A DNA stretch of 64,000 nucleotides from Heterocephalus glaber (GCF_000247695.1 NW_004624778.1:15744183-15808182); one strand, 5' to 3'; shown: positions 11,447 to 24,330, counted from the stretch's first letter. Notes: generated by a model from the sequence alone, not told the origin. Made by a program: numbers and translations.

Positions 11447-13379
11447 ATAGTTGCTTTTAAAAATATTTGTCCTTATGACTGTTTTGATAGGGAGTTGGGC
11501 CACACTGTTGCTCAACTCCCTTTCCAGAAGTGGAACTCTTAGTGAGTACACTTTTAATACCTCAGAACTTTCTATGAATTGGTATCATTTTGGTTATGAT
11601 TATATGTTACTTGCATTATCAGATACAGTAAAAAACAGATCAAGTATTTAAAAGTTATACTTTTTCAAAAATAGAAAATAATGACTAGTGGATTTTTCAG
11701 ATAGTTTTAATGACTAGAAAGAATCATTTATAACTGCAATTCCAATTATTCATATATAAACAGATGTTTTCAGTTAGCTTGAAGGCACTTGAAAAGAGTT
11801 GGTTCTCTTGAAAGGTGTCGCTCCCTTTGCAATCAGTTCTACAGCAAAATGTTGAATCTTTCAGCGATGCCTTGTCTAAAGTAGAATGCTAATTGTTTAT
11901 TCTATCTAGACTGAGCATTCTTCAGCTCTCCATAGTATTCCTGCTTCTCATTAGGCACCATAGTATTTATCATTATTGTTTGCTTGAAATAAAATTAATT
12001 CACAATTGTGTATCAAAAACTGTGAACAGCCTGAGGTTTATTCTACTTGCAAGTTAGCAAGGTGGTATGCTATGGTTTCATAGAGGCTGGCAAGAGACCA
12101 GATTTGCACTTGAAGGATGAAGGAAATAGCAATAGCTACAGCCAGATTATCATCATTGTTCCTTGAGTCTCAGCTCCCACAGAACAACTCTGAGGAGCAG
12201 GTGACTCTTGTAGGTTGCATGACAGGAGAGGAACCCCAAATTTCAGGCAGCAAAGTATTTTTAATGACAATAACCCTACATGAACATTGTACCAAAGAGA
12301 CATATTATCTTTATTATACTGGATAGTGAATAACCCTGCCTTTTACTACAGAGGGAGAGGCTATCCTTATCTTCCCATATTATTTGCTTATAAAAAAATT
12401 CTGACGAGATTGGGTGCATTCATGGTGGTCTGGTTGAATTAAATTCAATGGTTAGGTTCAGTGTTGACCTTATAGGGTCATTTGATTTGGTTCTTGTTTT
12501 ACAACCAGAATCATGAAAAGAATTGAGTTCATGAACCAAGGTACCACTGTAGTTAACCATCTAGCCAAATTCAGGAGATTAAAAACTTAGAGCCAGCAAT
12601 TGGATACACAGTTGTTCAAGAATCAAGCTCAGGATTCTACCTCTAAGGATGAGAAAATTCTAGGATATTATACTTTAACCAATGGAAAGTGTCTTAACGA
12701 TATGTTATCCAATCTATATCTTATATAACATTCATTTTAATTAATGAAAACCCATTACTAACCTATTGCTAGGTAAAACTTACTAATTCCACCAATGAAA
12801 AGCCATTTCTTGCATTCACTATGCTAACTAGCAAAAGTCCCAGTGTAGACCAGAATAGTTAAAAATGCTTAGTGACTGAGTCCTGGAGACTGAGTGCTGG
12901 AAAGTACATTCTTGATTAGGTTAAAAGCCTCCTACCCTTAGTGTGCAGAGTAAGACTGACGCGCCTAGACACGCATACTCACTGTTTGTGCTGGCATACT
13001 GTGCAAATTATAATCCTTATAGCAGGGGGTTACCAATAATTTCATTTTGTAGCTGAGACAACCAAGGTACAGGGAGGGCAAAGAATTTTCTCATGATTGC
13101 AAAGGTAGTAAATATGAAACCTAGTTCAGAATCAACATCCACCTTTTTGTTCTGTGCTATAATTTATTTCTGGGTTCCACTTCATCTTTAAAATTTTCCC
13201 ATATTCTGTCTCTATCAAGCAGTCAGTTTTTATTATTTACTTCTTTTATGACTCTCCTTTACCTGTTTCTGCTAGTTAATAAATCCAAATATGCTAAGAA
13301 CTGAAAATCCACATGTAGCAGTTCTTTCAAGATTTTTGCTTTAAATGGCCATGAAAAGGAATGAATGGAAAATTTGGAT
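11447..13379. other. Unique sequence, small MIR-like fragment
   Basis: Positions 13040-13145 resemble an antisense MIR (ttttgtagctgagacaacc followed by a decayed 'caaggtcacacag' region). Otherwise nothing was recognised. Confidence 0.45.
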
Positions 13380-13990
13380 GTGGTACTAGGATGCTGTCAA
13401 AGCTGCGTCAAGGATTCCTGAGGGCTGTGGAAAGCAGTTCTCTCTGTAAGTGGTTTTGTGGCTGTGCTTAATTTAAGGTTAACAAAGGAGGGGATGGGAG
13501 CAGGTGATGGCTGGGCTGTGCTTGATGACTCTGGCTCCATTCGGGAGCACGTTTCTGTGGTGACCGGCTGGTATTGTGTAAGAATGATTGTTAATTCCAG
13601 CTATCAGCAGGGCCTGAGCTAGATTAATCTCCATATGGCAGAAACCCATGAGATCCAAGTGTATCCATCGATATACACGGGTCCCAACCTTATCTACATC
13701 CTGGCACCGAACGTGTCAGTTTCTAATTCTTCTTGGGGAATATATCATTTGATTCATGTGTGAAAGATCAATGAGGGAGGAGTATAAATCCCACTTTTGT
13801 TCAGCCTTCTGGGCAGTCCGAGCCTGCTAATTTCTGCAATATGCATGATGTATAACAGAATGGCAACCTCTCAGATTTACAGTCTCTCCTTCGAGTCAAA
13901 ATTAAGCAGGCAACCATTTATTATTATTTCAAAGACAGAGATCCTTATTCTGGTTAACACTGTAAGTTTAGAGAATTTTGATGAGTGAAA
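13380..13990. promoter_or_regulatory. Candidate conserved non-coding element
   Basis: A repeat-free stretch that keeps more CpGs than its surroundings (for example near 13541, 13562, 13668, 13709 and 13893). It is rich in factor-like sites: gattaatctccatatgg near 13623 combines a TAATC core and a CATATG E-box, and ccatcgatatac is near 13665. The frame at 13797-13988 is short and unlikely to be protein. Conservation cannot be measured here, so a regulatory role is inference from composition alone. Confidence 0.3.
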
Positions 13991-14224
13991 AGCCCTTCTA
14001 AATCTCTTTACTCAAGCTGTTGATTTACAAGCATGGGTAAGCATATGTGAGCACTGGTCAAATGTTCCTTTATTTGACAGGTCTTCCCTAACCATGCTCA
14101 TATAAAACAGGACTCTTCACGATCCGCATGACTATCACTTTGCTTCTACATCTTTATATTTTGTTTTGTATGATTTATGACCACCCCATATATACTTACA
14201 TGATGTGTATGTATAGTTATCCGA

Positions 14225-14345
14225 CCTCCTCACTTAGAATTTAAGCTTAATGAGAGCAAGGACTTTGTCTTGCTCATGACTTCGCTCAAAAAACTTAGAA
14301 CCGTACCTGCATACAGTAAGGGTCTAATCAATATTTGATAAAAGA
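14225..14345 (+). mobile_element. L2 3' end remnant
   Basis: The layout matches the L2 3' end: aatttaagcttaatgagagc, then aaggactttgtcttgctcat, then cagtaagggtctaatcaata and a tatttgataaa end. It is a highly diverged, ancient insertion. Confidence 0.6.
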
Positions 14346-14559
14346 AAGTGAAATGAAGTGTTTACAAAGCCACTTTTCTTTTCTCTAGTGGCAATACGGA
14401 AATGTAGATAATATCCTTCCACATTCAGAGTAAAGAAGTTTAATTTGCACAATGCTGTTGGCAGAGAATATTTCATTTAACTGCCATTAGCCCTTGTCCT
14501 GGAATGACTCCATACTATTGAATTGCAAATATTTCTGCTTTTACTTAGAAGAAGCAAGA

Positions 14560-15060
14560 GAATGGCGTGGTAGCAACTAAATGTTTCCTGAATTTTTTAA
14601 ACATGCAATTTGCTATCTATAGAATAATTAGATTATCCTTAATGGCAAGCCACAAATAATAAACATTTTGATTAAGACAAGTTGGAGAAAGGCCAAAAAC
14701 TAATAAAAGTAAGGGAAAAAAATCTAATGTGGCCTTCTCAAATTATGTAAATTGAATACGTAATGAGAAAAAAGTTTAAATTAGTTACCTAGTAGCCCCA
14801 AAATGAAGCATTAGTAATGTTTATTACTGGAAATATGCAGAACCTAAAATTAATTATTCTTTTATTGTTTTTTCTTTAAAGCTTATTTTAACCAGTGGCC
14901 ATAACAATACAGCAAGCCTTGCAGTGAAAAAGGTTATTATGAAATAGACAAGTGAGATTTGCCTAATAACTCTTAGATTTTGCTTATGTTACCAAACACA
15001 TGCATTTCACAATGTACTCTTTTCTAGAATCATCCACCTTTATGAAACATTTCTTTTTAA
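14560..15060. promoter_or_regulatory. AT-rich candidate conserved element
   Basis: A repeat-free AT-rich stretch dense in homeodomain-like cores: ataattagattatccttaat near 14620, tagttacc near 14783, and aaaattaattattc near 14846. It resembles developmental-gene desert elements in texture. No direct evidence of function can be seen. Confidence 0.22.
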
Positions 15061-16764
15061 GCCTCTAGCATAAAAGGCAAATTTTTCACTTTGCCAAAAT
15101 CTGTGGCTAAATTCTAAAACCTATTATGACAAGGGCTCCCAGGATATTCCACACTTCTTTGACCATGATATGGTAGAGATCCAGGCAATAACAAAGCATA
15201 CTGTACATAAGTAGGCCTCTCACACTTCAAAAGGCCATTGTCAAAGAGTATGTCTATGTTAACTTCTCAAGTTGTCATGTATACTGAATAAATGCTTTAT
15301 GTTCTTGTTCTCACTTACAAAGGCCTTTTCTTAGCCTTTATTTCTCCACAATCTCCAACTTTTCTAACAATTTCCACTCCCATGTTGAAATTCACACTCA
15401 GATTGGACTCTTAGGATCCCCAGCCTACCTATTCCAACTCACTGGTCTCTATACTCATTAGCATATAAAGCTATAATGTTGATGATGTTGATGCTGCTGA
15501 TACTGATGCTAATATGATAATAGTTAACATTTACTGCACTCTACACTCTACACTCTGTACACTAGGACTGCCATTTAATTGCATTATTCCATTCCATCCT
15601 TTCCAACTCTCATAATGAGGTTAAGAAGGCTTTGTAAATGCAGGATGATTTAGTGATTGGGGTAAGTATTATGGTCAAACGCAGGGAGATCTCACAATAC
15701 AGAACTTAAATCGATGCTGTCCATCATCATTGTTGTCTCAAATGGTTATTTTTGCCTGCCAAACTAGATTGTTAGTGCTTTTAGGGCAAGAGTCTACTTT
15801 GCTATACTCTCTAAAGGTTTTGATGATCACCAAATGGATATCACTAAATAGTTGATGATGGACTAATACTGAGGTCTAGAACTATTTCCTCTTTTAGAGT
15901 CCCAGTGCAAAGACAGCTCTCACATTATTTTTTCTGCCTTCTTGCCCTTGAGATCCTCTTGAAGCAGTTTTTCACTAACAAAGAAGAGTTCTTTATTCAC
16001 CCAAACCCAACATAAGGCAGTGTGTTCTCTCAGTAACTTAATGGCTAGTCTAGATAATGCCTGCTCCTTTATCCATTTCTCACAGAAACTAAATAAATAG
16101 TTGCATTTTGCCATGAATCTGACCTATCATAGTCCAGTCATTGCTCTCCATTCAGTAATAGAATATTTGAGCTGAAAGTATTTAAGAAGAAACTCCAATT
16201 CTCCCTTCTTTTCTTACAGAAAAAGACACTGAGACTAGTTTGCCAAAGGAGGTAGCCTGTTTTCCTAGAATTGATTTCTACTTCCTTTTTCTGTAATATT
16301 ATGGAACTATTCTCATAGCTTCAGAGCTCCAAAAATATTTGGCTGGAGTAGAGGACCATTTGGAATAGTGAAAAGAAAATTTCCTCTGCTGGAGATCTCT
16401 GCATTTAGAGAACAAGCCTAGGAAATTTAGTGGTTAAAATTTATGGAGGATTTTGTGCATGAAGGTGATAAGACAGCAGTGTTTAATGAAAATTGATCTA
16501 ATTGTGGTTTGTAAGGTGAAATTAAGCAGGAAAAAATTAAAAGTGGGCTGAACAATTTGGGTGCTACTTGAGAGATACTTTAGAACTTGATTACTTCAGA
16601 GTTCCCACTTGTAATAATGAAATCAGATAGAGTCTTATGACTCAGAAAACTGAGATTTAACTTTTGATCTATTCCTTTTCCTGGTAAATGGAAGGCTTTT
16701 TTTTTTTAAGGGGTAGGGTTGTATTAGATATGGAGACTTCCTCCCAGATTCTTGTTTGAGGAAA
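15061..16764. other. Unique sequence with short low-complexity runs
   Basis: Positions 15479-15530 are decayed GAT/TGA trinucleotide sequence, and 15538-15560 is a short ctctaca repetition. Positions 16140-16250 resemble an ancient repeat end. No gene. Confidence 0.4.
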
Positions 16765-17120
16765 GACTGCATGCTTTACTGTGGGGAGCAGGTCATCAGC
16801 CAGCTGCAGCCATCAGCACTGACAGGGGGTGGGGCTGCCTCAGTGCCTAGGAGCCAGGTCACCTCATGGTATCATTTCTTGTGACTAAGGGAGGCATGAT
16901 ATAAAACCTGGCCATTTTTGCCTGATGGTGGTCCTTCTGAAGAATAACTTGTACCAGGGCTCCCCAAAGGGAGAACTGAACTGTTTGGGGCCTGATTTCA
17001 AGTTCAGTGTTTCCTTGTGCTCATTTCTGCTTTTATGTCCTTTAAAAAATTCATATCTGTTATTCTTTTAAAAATATCTTACTAAAATTTTCATTATGGC
17101 CTCTGTTTCTGGAGAACCCA
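16765..17120 (+). mobile_element. Probable ERVL-type LTR remnant
   Basis: A locally GC-richer block starts near tactgtggggagcaggtcat, carries a TATA-like gatataaaacctgg at about 16899, and ends with the ttctggagaaccc motif typical of ERVL/MaLR LTR 3' ends. It is followed at once by tggtaacaagaggg, which has the position and look of a decayed ERVL primer-binding site. No second LTR was seen nearby. The family is uncertain. Confidence 0.45.
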
Positions 17121-18147
17121 AATGGTAACAAGAGGGAAAGCAAGGATGAGATCCAGAGAAAGCAGTTAATAGCCATTGTATGGTGCTGAAATATAAACTG
17201 GGGTTACTGTCCAGTTTTCCACTTGAGAGGCATTCAGGTTAACAAACTGCTTAGAAAGAGGACTGAGGGAATTGCTTCAATCTGCTCTTGCCTAGTCCCT
17301 ATATAGAAATAATAAAACAACAATTTTATTTTTTTAAGAGTAGGAAGAATTTATTGTGAGAAAGATAGCTTCTGTCTAAGGGAGGCAGAAGGGGGTCCAG
17401 AAAGTGGGTTGCCCCAACAATTTTAGAAAGAAGTGGTAGTAATAGATTGTACAGATGAATCATGAAGTTAAGAATGTATATGTAGCTTTCTCTAACCCTC
17501 AAGAAACCCTTTGGCATTGTTGGAACTTCTTTTCCAGTCCTTTAAATGCTGATACTGCTTTGTTATTACCTCCTATAGGATAAAGATGGACTAGATTATT
17601 GTCCTCCACATGAAACAATTTTCAAATTCCAGTGACTAAGAACTGGAGAACTGGTTGTCTCATATAACATAGGTTCATAGCAGGTGTCTTGGTGATTCTG
17701 CTTTATTTAACCCAAATTCTGAGGATCTAAAATCTTATAAAGAAAACTTATAGTACGATAGACTGCTTCACTTGGTTATTTCCTTTGCTATCTGCAGTGC
17801 TGCTACCCATAGCAGAGAGAGGGTGTTACAGAATGTCTGACAGTCACATGAAATACTTGAGCATGGACTCGCATCACTAGTCAGAAGAAATCATGAAGAC
17901 CCAAGTAAATGTCTACAAAGTCCAATGTTATCATGAGCCTAGAAGAGGATTGGCTTAGAAATATTTAATAAAGACTACAAATAACTACATTCTCATTTTC
18001 TCTTTCCATTTCTCTACTATCCTACTTCCACGATTTTCTTCTTTGCTGCTTGAGATTTACAGCTGCCAGCATACCTAAAGGCACTGCTGAAAGTCATTTA
18101 CAATTTTCAGGGATAATAGGTTTAGGGTTATAGCATGGTTTAGTATA
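17121..18147. other. Unique sequence
   Basis: Nothing recognised. The minus frame at 17326-17517 has no family features. Confidence 0.45.
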
Positions 18148-18160
18148 TGCCATATTCTTT

Positions 18161-18252
18161 TTTTTTTTTTTTTTGGTACCGGGAATCAAAAATGGGACTG
18201 TGACTTGCCAGGAAGAAGGTGGAACCACTGAGCTAAATCCCTGGCCCCTTTG
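18161..18252 (-). mobile_element. ID-type SINE
   Basis: A poly(T) tail (about 18158-18174) precedes the antisense body ggtaccgggaatcaa ... ccactgagctaaatccctgg. A 13-base perfect direct repeat, tgccatattcttt, at 18148-18160 and 18253-18265 marks the target site. The B box is decayed (gggaatcaaaaatggg). Confidence 0.9.
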
Positions 18253-18265
18253 TGCCATATTCTTT

Positions 18266-19852
18266 ATGATATGAAGAGAGGTTAAAGTCTTGTAGAATTT
18301 AGCTATATATTTGCATAGAAACACAAAATTGGAGAAGGAGAGAATGGGGGGATATAAAATGGAAATCCCACTTTGGTGTTCATTATAATGTCACTCCTAC
18401 AGTAAAATTACCTTATATCCCTGTAGGAGATTAAAGATTTTACTCTTCCTGGTTATCAGCAGCAACTTCTTTCATTAACTGTTCACCTCACCACCTACAC
18501 AGCCATTTATCCAAATGTATATGTAAAATTAAAAATAAATAAAAGAACTAATCCATAAAGGAACACTAGCACAGGAATGTAAAGGAATGGGAGGTAGAAA
18601 TGCTAGGAAAAACTAGTAATATTAAACCATATTTCACAAGGCATTGGAGTTTTTTCATTAGTCCATCTATCTCATTATCTCAGAAGACAGTTCACTATTC
18701 ACTTTCACAAAGACAGATTTTAAAAGCTCCATTTTGTCTTGCTTAGATGTAAGTTCAAATGTTTAGAGAAAAATGTATGTTTTGTAAAAATGTTCATCTT
18801 GTGATATTGATTCAGGCTAGAGAAAACAAACATTTATTTTTCAAAATCTACTAATATAAACTGCTTTGGTATCACTAGGCTAGAGCAATAGGGAAAAAGT
18901 CTGAATTGCATTTGGGCTGATTGTGGTTAGAGAATCATAGAAATAGTGTCATTTCTTAACTGAAAGAATCACTGTATGCTGAAGCAGTTTATGACAAAAG
19001 TAAGAACTACCATACATTTTTAGCCTGTGCTTATAATGTTCCTAACACTGGTTTTAATATTTATGTACATTATTTTTAATACACATATAATATATGGGTC
19101 ACAGTTACTCTAAGATATGGGCATTCATTAATATCTTAATGCCCCCAAAAAAGAATTTCTTTTCAAAGCAGGTAGCAAAAGATAGCTGCAGTCCCAGGTT
19201 TAAAAAAACGAAACGAAACTCATGTATTGAAGTAAGTGAAATTTGCTCATTTTAATAACTATGATGATGATGATAGCAATAATAATGGCAATCGATAATT
19301 GTTATAAAGCACTTAATTTATGCCAGCCTTTCCCATGAGCAGTATTGGTGCATTTACTCAATAAATCCTCAAAATATCTGTTTTCTACTTTGGCATATTC
19401 ATTGTGGTGAATGTTGATAGCATTATAATTATTTAGCCATTTAATGATACATTTGTTAGTTGAAATTGGAAGATTTAGTTAGGAAATTCTGCAGAAGTTA
19501 TTTTTCTATTTCTAATATTTGCTAAAATTAAAAATGTCAAGTCATTGATGAAAAATCTGATGGAATAAATATTAATATACCTTTTCATAGATGAAGAAAT
19601 TGATGCAAAACAGAGAGGTTAAGGTAGTAGTGACAGTTGTTAAAAAGATAACCTGGGCTCACTTTGATTAATTTTAACTACTGTAGAATGAGGTACATTT
19701 GTAGAACTACAGCTAACCTTTATATATATTTTCTCAATGCCACTGTCAATACTATGACTTATAAGATCATGTGAAAGGTGTGGGTTAAGCTTGTGAACTC
19801 TGGAGTTAGACAGTGGGAGTACTGGTCATAGCTGAACAGGTATTAGGAAACA
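18266..19852. other. Unique AT-rich sequence
   Basis: Ancient MIR/L2-like scraps may be present near 19030-19130 and 19290-19370. There is a short (GAT)n-like run at 19260-19276. No gene. Confidence 0.4.
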
Positions 19853-20302
19853 TAACTATTAGTTTCCTGCAGCTGTTGTAAAAATTATCACAAAATAGAT
19901 GGTTCAGAACAGCAGAAAATGATTCTCTCAATCTGGAGAATAGAAGTCTGAAATGAAGATGTCATCAGGGTCATGCTCCCTCTAAAGGTGCAAGAGAAAA
20001 ACTAGTCCCTGGCATTTCTAGTAGCTTCTGGTGGTTATCAGCCATCTCTGGATTTACTTATAGACGTATCACTCCAACCTCTTCCTCCTTCTTTACAAGG
20101 CATTCTCTATGTGTCTCTGTTTCCAACTTCTCCTCTTCTTATACAGACACCAGTGATAATGGATTTGAGGCCCACTTGAATAAAATATGACTCATCTCAA
20201 CTCAATTATATTTGGGAAGACTATTTCCATCGAAGGTCACCTTCACTTTTTGGGTGAATATGAAGTTTTGAGAGGACACTTTTCAACTCAATGTGGTCAC
20301 TA
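19853..20302 (-). mobile_element. MLT1-like LTR (ERVL-MaLR), antisense
   Basis: Read on the minus strand this follows the MLT1-type layout. The complement of tattagtttcctgcagctgt marks the LTR 3' end, agtctgaaatgaagatgtca and tcatgctccctctaaaggtg lie inside it, then ctcctcttcttatacagaca. A ccatcgaaggtcacc block and gaggacacttttcaactcaa mark the 5' end. It is highly diverged and therefore ancient. Confidence 0.65.
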
Positions 20303-22166
20303 AATTGCTAAACTTCTTATGAGTCAAATGGGGGTAAAAGTTACATCAATGTCATAAATTTGTTGTGATTGTATGTATCTGCCATTTAGAATATGGCTTA
20401 GCACATAGCAAATGTCATTCGAGTGTTAACTATTTTAATTACATGATTAATTTCTATTTGAAACTTGATAGGATCAAGAGATATATTAGGCTTGGTCCTA
20501 TTAAAAATAGGTATGTGCAGTTTTCCCTAGACATTTTATTTTTTTGTAAATTAATATAGCTGATGGCTGAAACTAGTGCTTACAGAACTTAGTTTTATTG
20601 CAGCAAGAGAAGCTTTGATCCTAATCAATGGACCAACATAGATCAATATACAAGTCATTATTTATATAGTGACATAAAAATACTGGATTACATTCTATAC
20701 CTTTTTGGAAGGAGTGTGTTCTCCTTTTCCTTTATTTTATTATCTTTCCTCTTTTCTGTGAAAATTTTGCTTCTGCTATGGTGTGCAAGATATCAAAGTG
20801 AGCTTTAAGAAATTTTCAGCTCTGACAACAAATAAGTGAATTTAAACAATTGCATCTGCTGGTACAAATGAAATAAGATTTCGTTTTGGGGCTTGGTAGT
20901 GACCCTGAAACAAATCAAGATTATCTGACATTGTGGAGAAAATGCAGATGTTTTGATATTTTAAAAATAAACCCTGAGGTAAGATGTGGGTTTTACTTAT
21001 TTCTTACTCATCCAACTAGTGTCACTTGATTGAGCCAATGCTGATTTTCAGTAATAGCCTTTGAACTTGTAAACTGAAGAGGGCTTTGGAGTATCCAGGA
21101 TCTTGAGTTAAAGATGAAGGAATATTTATCTATTTTGGTTTGTGATAGGTTGGGACATATAAAATTGCATCCTTTCTCCCATGCCCAGCCTCTCTCAACA
21201 ATTCCATTTAATTCTTCAAATTGAGTATGTAAAGTGGCTTTCAGAAAGCATAGATTTGCTTCAGTAGAAAAAGGAAGAATCCTATAAAATGAAAGACCTG
21301 CCAGTTACTTCTGTCCATGGACTCTTGAGAGTTTAAAGACAACAAAACCACAGTGCAGTGTGGTTTCTAAGTGTTTACGTACGAACTAAACCTTACTGAG
21401 CTGCATTCTTTTGGATTTACATCAATTAAAACGTTAAAGTTTAGAAAAATGATTTTGCAAGTTCTAATTTTGGTCAAAGATGACTTTATTTTCAATATTA
21501 CTTTTGGCAGCATTTCTACAAATATTTTTAAAGGTTAATTCTGCTTTGCTGTGTTTGAATTTTTAATGAATGCATATTTGGTTAGCATTCTCCTTAACCA
21601 TAGCCAAACTTGATGAAGGTTTCACTTTGCTCATAAGGTTTTCACTAAGAATTTGCATTCATAATTTCCAGACTAAATGAATTCTCTTTAGGCTTCATCT
21701 TAAAAGACATTAAACAGCACTTATGACAACTCAGGATAATGGTCATAGAAAAAAATAACAGAAGATAACAACAAAGAGACTATCTATGCCTTTAGTTTTC
21801 TCCTGAGATCCTGTGGTGTTTACCTTTAGATTGGAAGTCTGTGCCAACCTGTGGAAGGACACTGGGGCATCAGCTGCCATTCTGCTTGACCTCTGGGATT
21901 AGCACTGACTTTATCTGTCCTGGGCTCCTGCCACCACCACTTTCTCCTGTGGAAAATGTGGGCCCCAGACCCAAAGAAATTTATGCCTCTTCTGCTCTGA
22001 TGTTCAATCTTTCTTTTCTTGTTAGTACAGATTAGAACATTTTGTGAATCTGTTTTTCTGACTGATCTCAGAACACTTTAAACAGATCAACAAAAGGCAA
22101 AAAAACAAACAAGTCCACTTTGATGATATGGCCCAGGCTAATAAGTTAGCTGCTGTAGGTCTCCCA
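20303..22166. other. Unique AT-rich sequence, possible conserved stretch
   Basis: No gene. Positions 21360-21710 have the AT-rich, homeodomain-site-rich texture seen in conserved desert elements, for example gtttacgtacgaactaaacc near 21372. That is a weak impression only. Confidence 0.35.
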
Positions 22167-22200
22167 TTTCTTATAATACAGTGTAATGTATTATAAGAAA
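22167..22200. repeat. Perfect 14-bp inverted repeat (hairpin)
   Basis: Arms tttcttataataca (22167-22180) and tgtattataagaaa (22187-22200) are exact complements around a 6-base loop gtgtaa. Confidence 0.9.
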
Positions 22201-22327
22201 GAATTTACACTGTGCTTGGAATCAGGAAATCTGGATTTATCTTTTAGCTTTGCTACTTCTTGTTTGAGTCTTCTAACCTCAAATGGCTTCAGCTTTCTTA
22301 ACTGTAAAATCCAAATAACAATACCTT
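22201..22327 (+). mobile_element. MIR remnant
   Basis: Core MIR features are seen: ggaatcaggaaatctggatt, gctttgctacttcttg, and cagctttcttaactgtaaaa. It is interrupted at its right end by the antisense SINE. Confidence 0.6.
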
Positions 22328-22334
22328 CCCTTCA

Positions 22335-22424
22335 GCCCTTTTTTTTTTTTTTCCGTACTGGGGATTGAACTCAGGACCTTGCTCTTACAAGGCAGGCGTG
22401 GTGCCACTGAGCTAAATCCCCGAA
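22335..22424 (-). mobile_element. ID-type SINE
   Basis: A poly(T) tail is followed by the antisense B box (ggggattgaactcaggacc) and A box (ccactgagctaaatcccc). Short flanking repeats cccttca at 22328-22334 and 22425-22431 are the probable target-site duplication. It landed within or next to a MIR. Confidence 0.85.
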
Positions 22425-22431
22425 CCCTTCA

Positions 22432-23592
22432 TTTGTGTTTTTTGGATGAGCAAGTAAAAACCCATATAGTGTTCTAAACTGTATTTTTTGCTCCAGAAAT
22501 TTCCAGACCATGAAAATCCATTCAGGAGAAAATATAAAATTTTACTTGGCTTCAGGCTTTTTTTTCCCAAGCAAAATCTATCCACACTAGTATTCCACAC
22601 AGCATTGAACGCTACAAAATATCTTATGAAATCCTTAGAAGAAGAGAAACATTATCAATCTACATATCTGAAGTGTTTTCTTAACCATCTGTAGTGGCTA
22701 GAAAGGGATTGTGGATTTCTCTCCTATTCTCGGCCATAAGGACTCTGCCAGATCTCTTTGCAGATCTCTTTAGCTCTGAGATCTCATTTGGATACAGAAC
22801 TTTCAGTGGTTCACATAGCTTTTTAAACATCTCTAAGTTATTCAGAGTTTCACTCAATCATACCTCAAAAATACTATTGAGTATTACTACGTGCTTGACA
22901 CTGTTGGAATGCAGCTGTGAATTTGACAAAGTTCTGGTTCTCATGGACAAAAGGCACCACCACAAGTATTTAAGCTCTTCAGTATCTCCTGAGGCCAAAT
23001 TTAGCACATGTGGGAAAATAACTTTTTTACCACTCCTTTAAATATTCTCTTTAAATCTCCCTTTCCTCTGAAAAAATGAGGAAATATCTTTCTTGTCTTA
23101 CATTTATTCTCTGGCAAGAACTTTAGACTTTTTAAATACTCAAAAAACAGCTATTTTTCAGAGTTTATTCAGTATGATTTTCTTTTGACCAACATTGACT
23201 TGGAATACTTCAGGTTAACCTTCTCCGGTCCTTGGTGTTTAAGTGCCATTCACAAATTTTCAGAGATAGGAGTGATGGCTGTGGTAAAGACCTGCCTCAC
23301 AGCTACAAGTGAGATTAAAACCAGTGCAGCTTTGAAGAACAGTTAGGAGCCTAATGCAGTATAATTGTGAATCATCAGTGTTGATTAGTCTATTGAAGGA
23401 GAGAGAATGAATCAGCTTCTGCCAGGCACTGCTATTCAACAGGTGGGAAGATGGTGTGTGTTGGCAGAAATGTTATGAATCCTACATATCTGAGTGGAGT
23501 GGAAGTGACTCAGAGCCCAAATGAAGGAAGTATGGTAGCCCAGTTTAGGGCACTCAGTGTCAGCTGACATTTGGGTGAACATTTATTGAGTC
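22432..23592. other. Unique sequence with an ancient L2-like fragment
   Basis: Positions 22880-22950 resemble an L2-type consensus (gtgcttgacactgttggaat followed by a gttctggttctcatgg block). The 115-codon frame at 22694-23041 overlaps this and has no protein family features. Confidence 0.4.
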
Positions 23593-23598
23593 AGTCAA

Positions 23599-23614
23599 TC
23601 TCAGTCTCTCTCAG

Positions 23615-23652
<38 letters not shown>

Positions 23653-23668
23653 CCCTTCTCTCTCCTGC
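23599..23668. repeat. (CT)n microsatellite
   Basis: An imperfect CT/TC tract with tcag interruptions at its left and ccccttc at its right. Confidence 0.9.
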
Positions 23669-23689
23669 TTGCTTACCATTTTTCTGTCT

Positions 23690-24330
23690 CTCTGTATACT
23701 TTATATGCCATAAAATTTATCTGTTTTCAGTGTGTAATTCAACAATCTTAGAAAATGTACAATCTTGTGTAACAATAAATTCAAACTAGTTTAGAACACA
23801 TTTTCATTTTCCCCAAAAGATCTCTCCTGTTTTGTTTCCATTTGTTTTGTTTGCAATCAATATCAGTTCCTATCCTGACACCCAAACGACCATTAATCTA
23901 CTTTCTATCTCTATAGGTTTGTCTTTACTGGATATTTCATGGACGTGGAATAGTAAATTATATAGGATTTTGGGTGTGTGTGTGTGTGTGTGCGTGCGTG
24001 TGTGTGCATGTGTGTTGCCTCTTTCCTAGTGCTTCTTAGCATAATGTTTTTTGAAGTTCTATAGCTATTCCTTTTTATCAGTTATTAATATTCTGTTGTA
24101 AGGATGCATCACATTTTATTCAACCATTCATCCACTGGTTAGACATTTGATTTATTTTTAGCTTTTTAGTGAATAAGGATAAGTTTGCTAAGAATATTTG
24201 CATACATATTTCTGGCTCACAACTCTCAAATTAGAGTTTCCATTGTTTAGATAATGTACATGTTGGACACTTTCTCATAGCTTTTGAAGCTTATTATTCT
24301 TTAAAATACATGTGTATGTATTATTACACA
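23690..24330 (-). mobile_element. Old L1 3' region (antisense)
   Basis: The plus strand shows the complement of an old L1 3' end: ccataaaatttatctgtttt near 23708, catttgttttgtttgcaatc, and tttattcaaccattcatccactgg near 24115. A (TG)n tract lies inside. There is no intact frame. Confidence 0.6.
23974..24015. repeat. (TG)n microsatellite
   Basis: TG dinucleotides with a few tgcg and catg interruptions. Confidence 0.95.
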
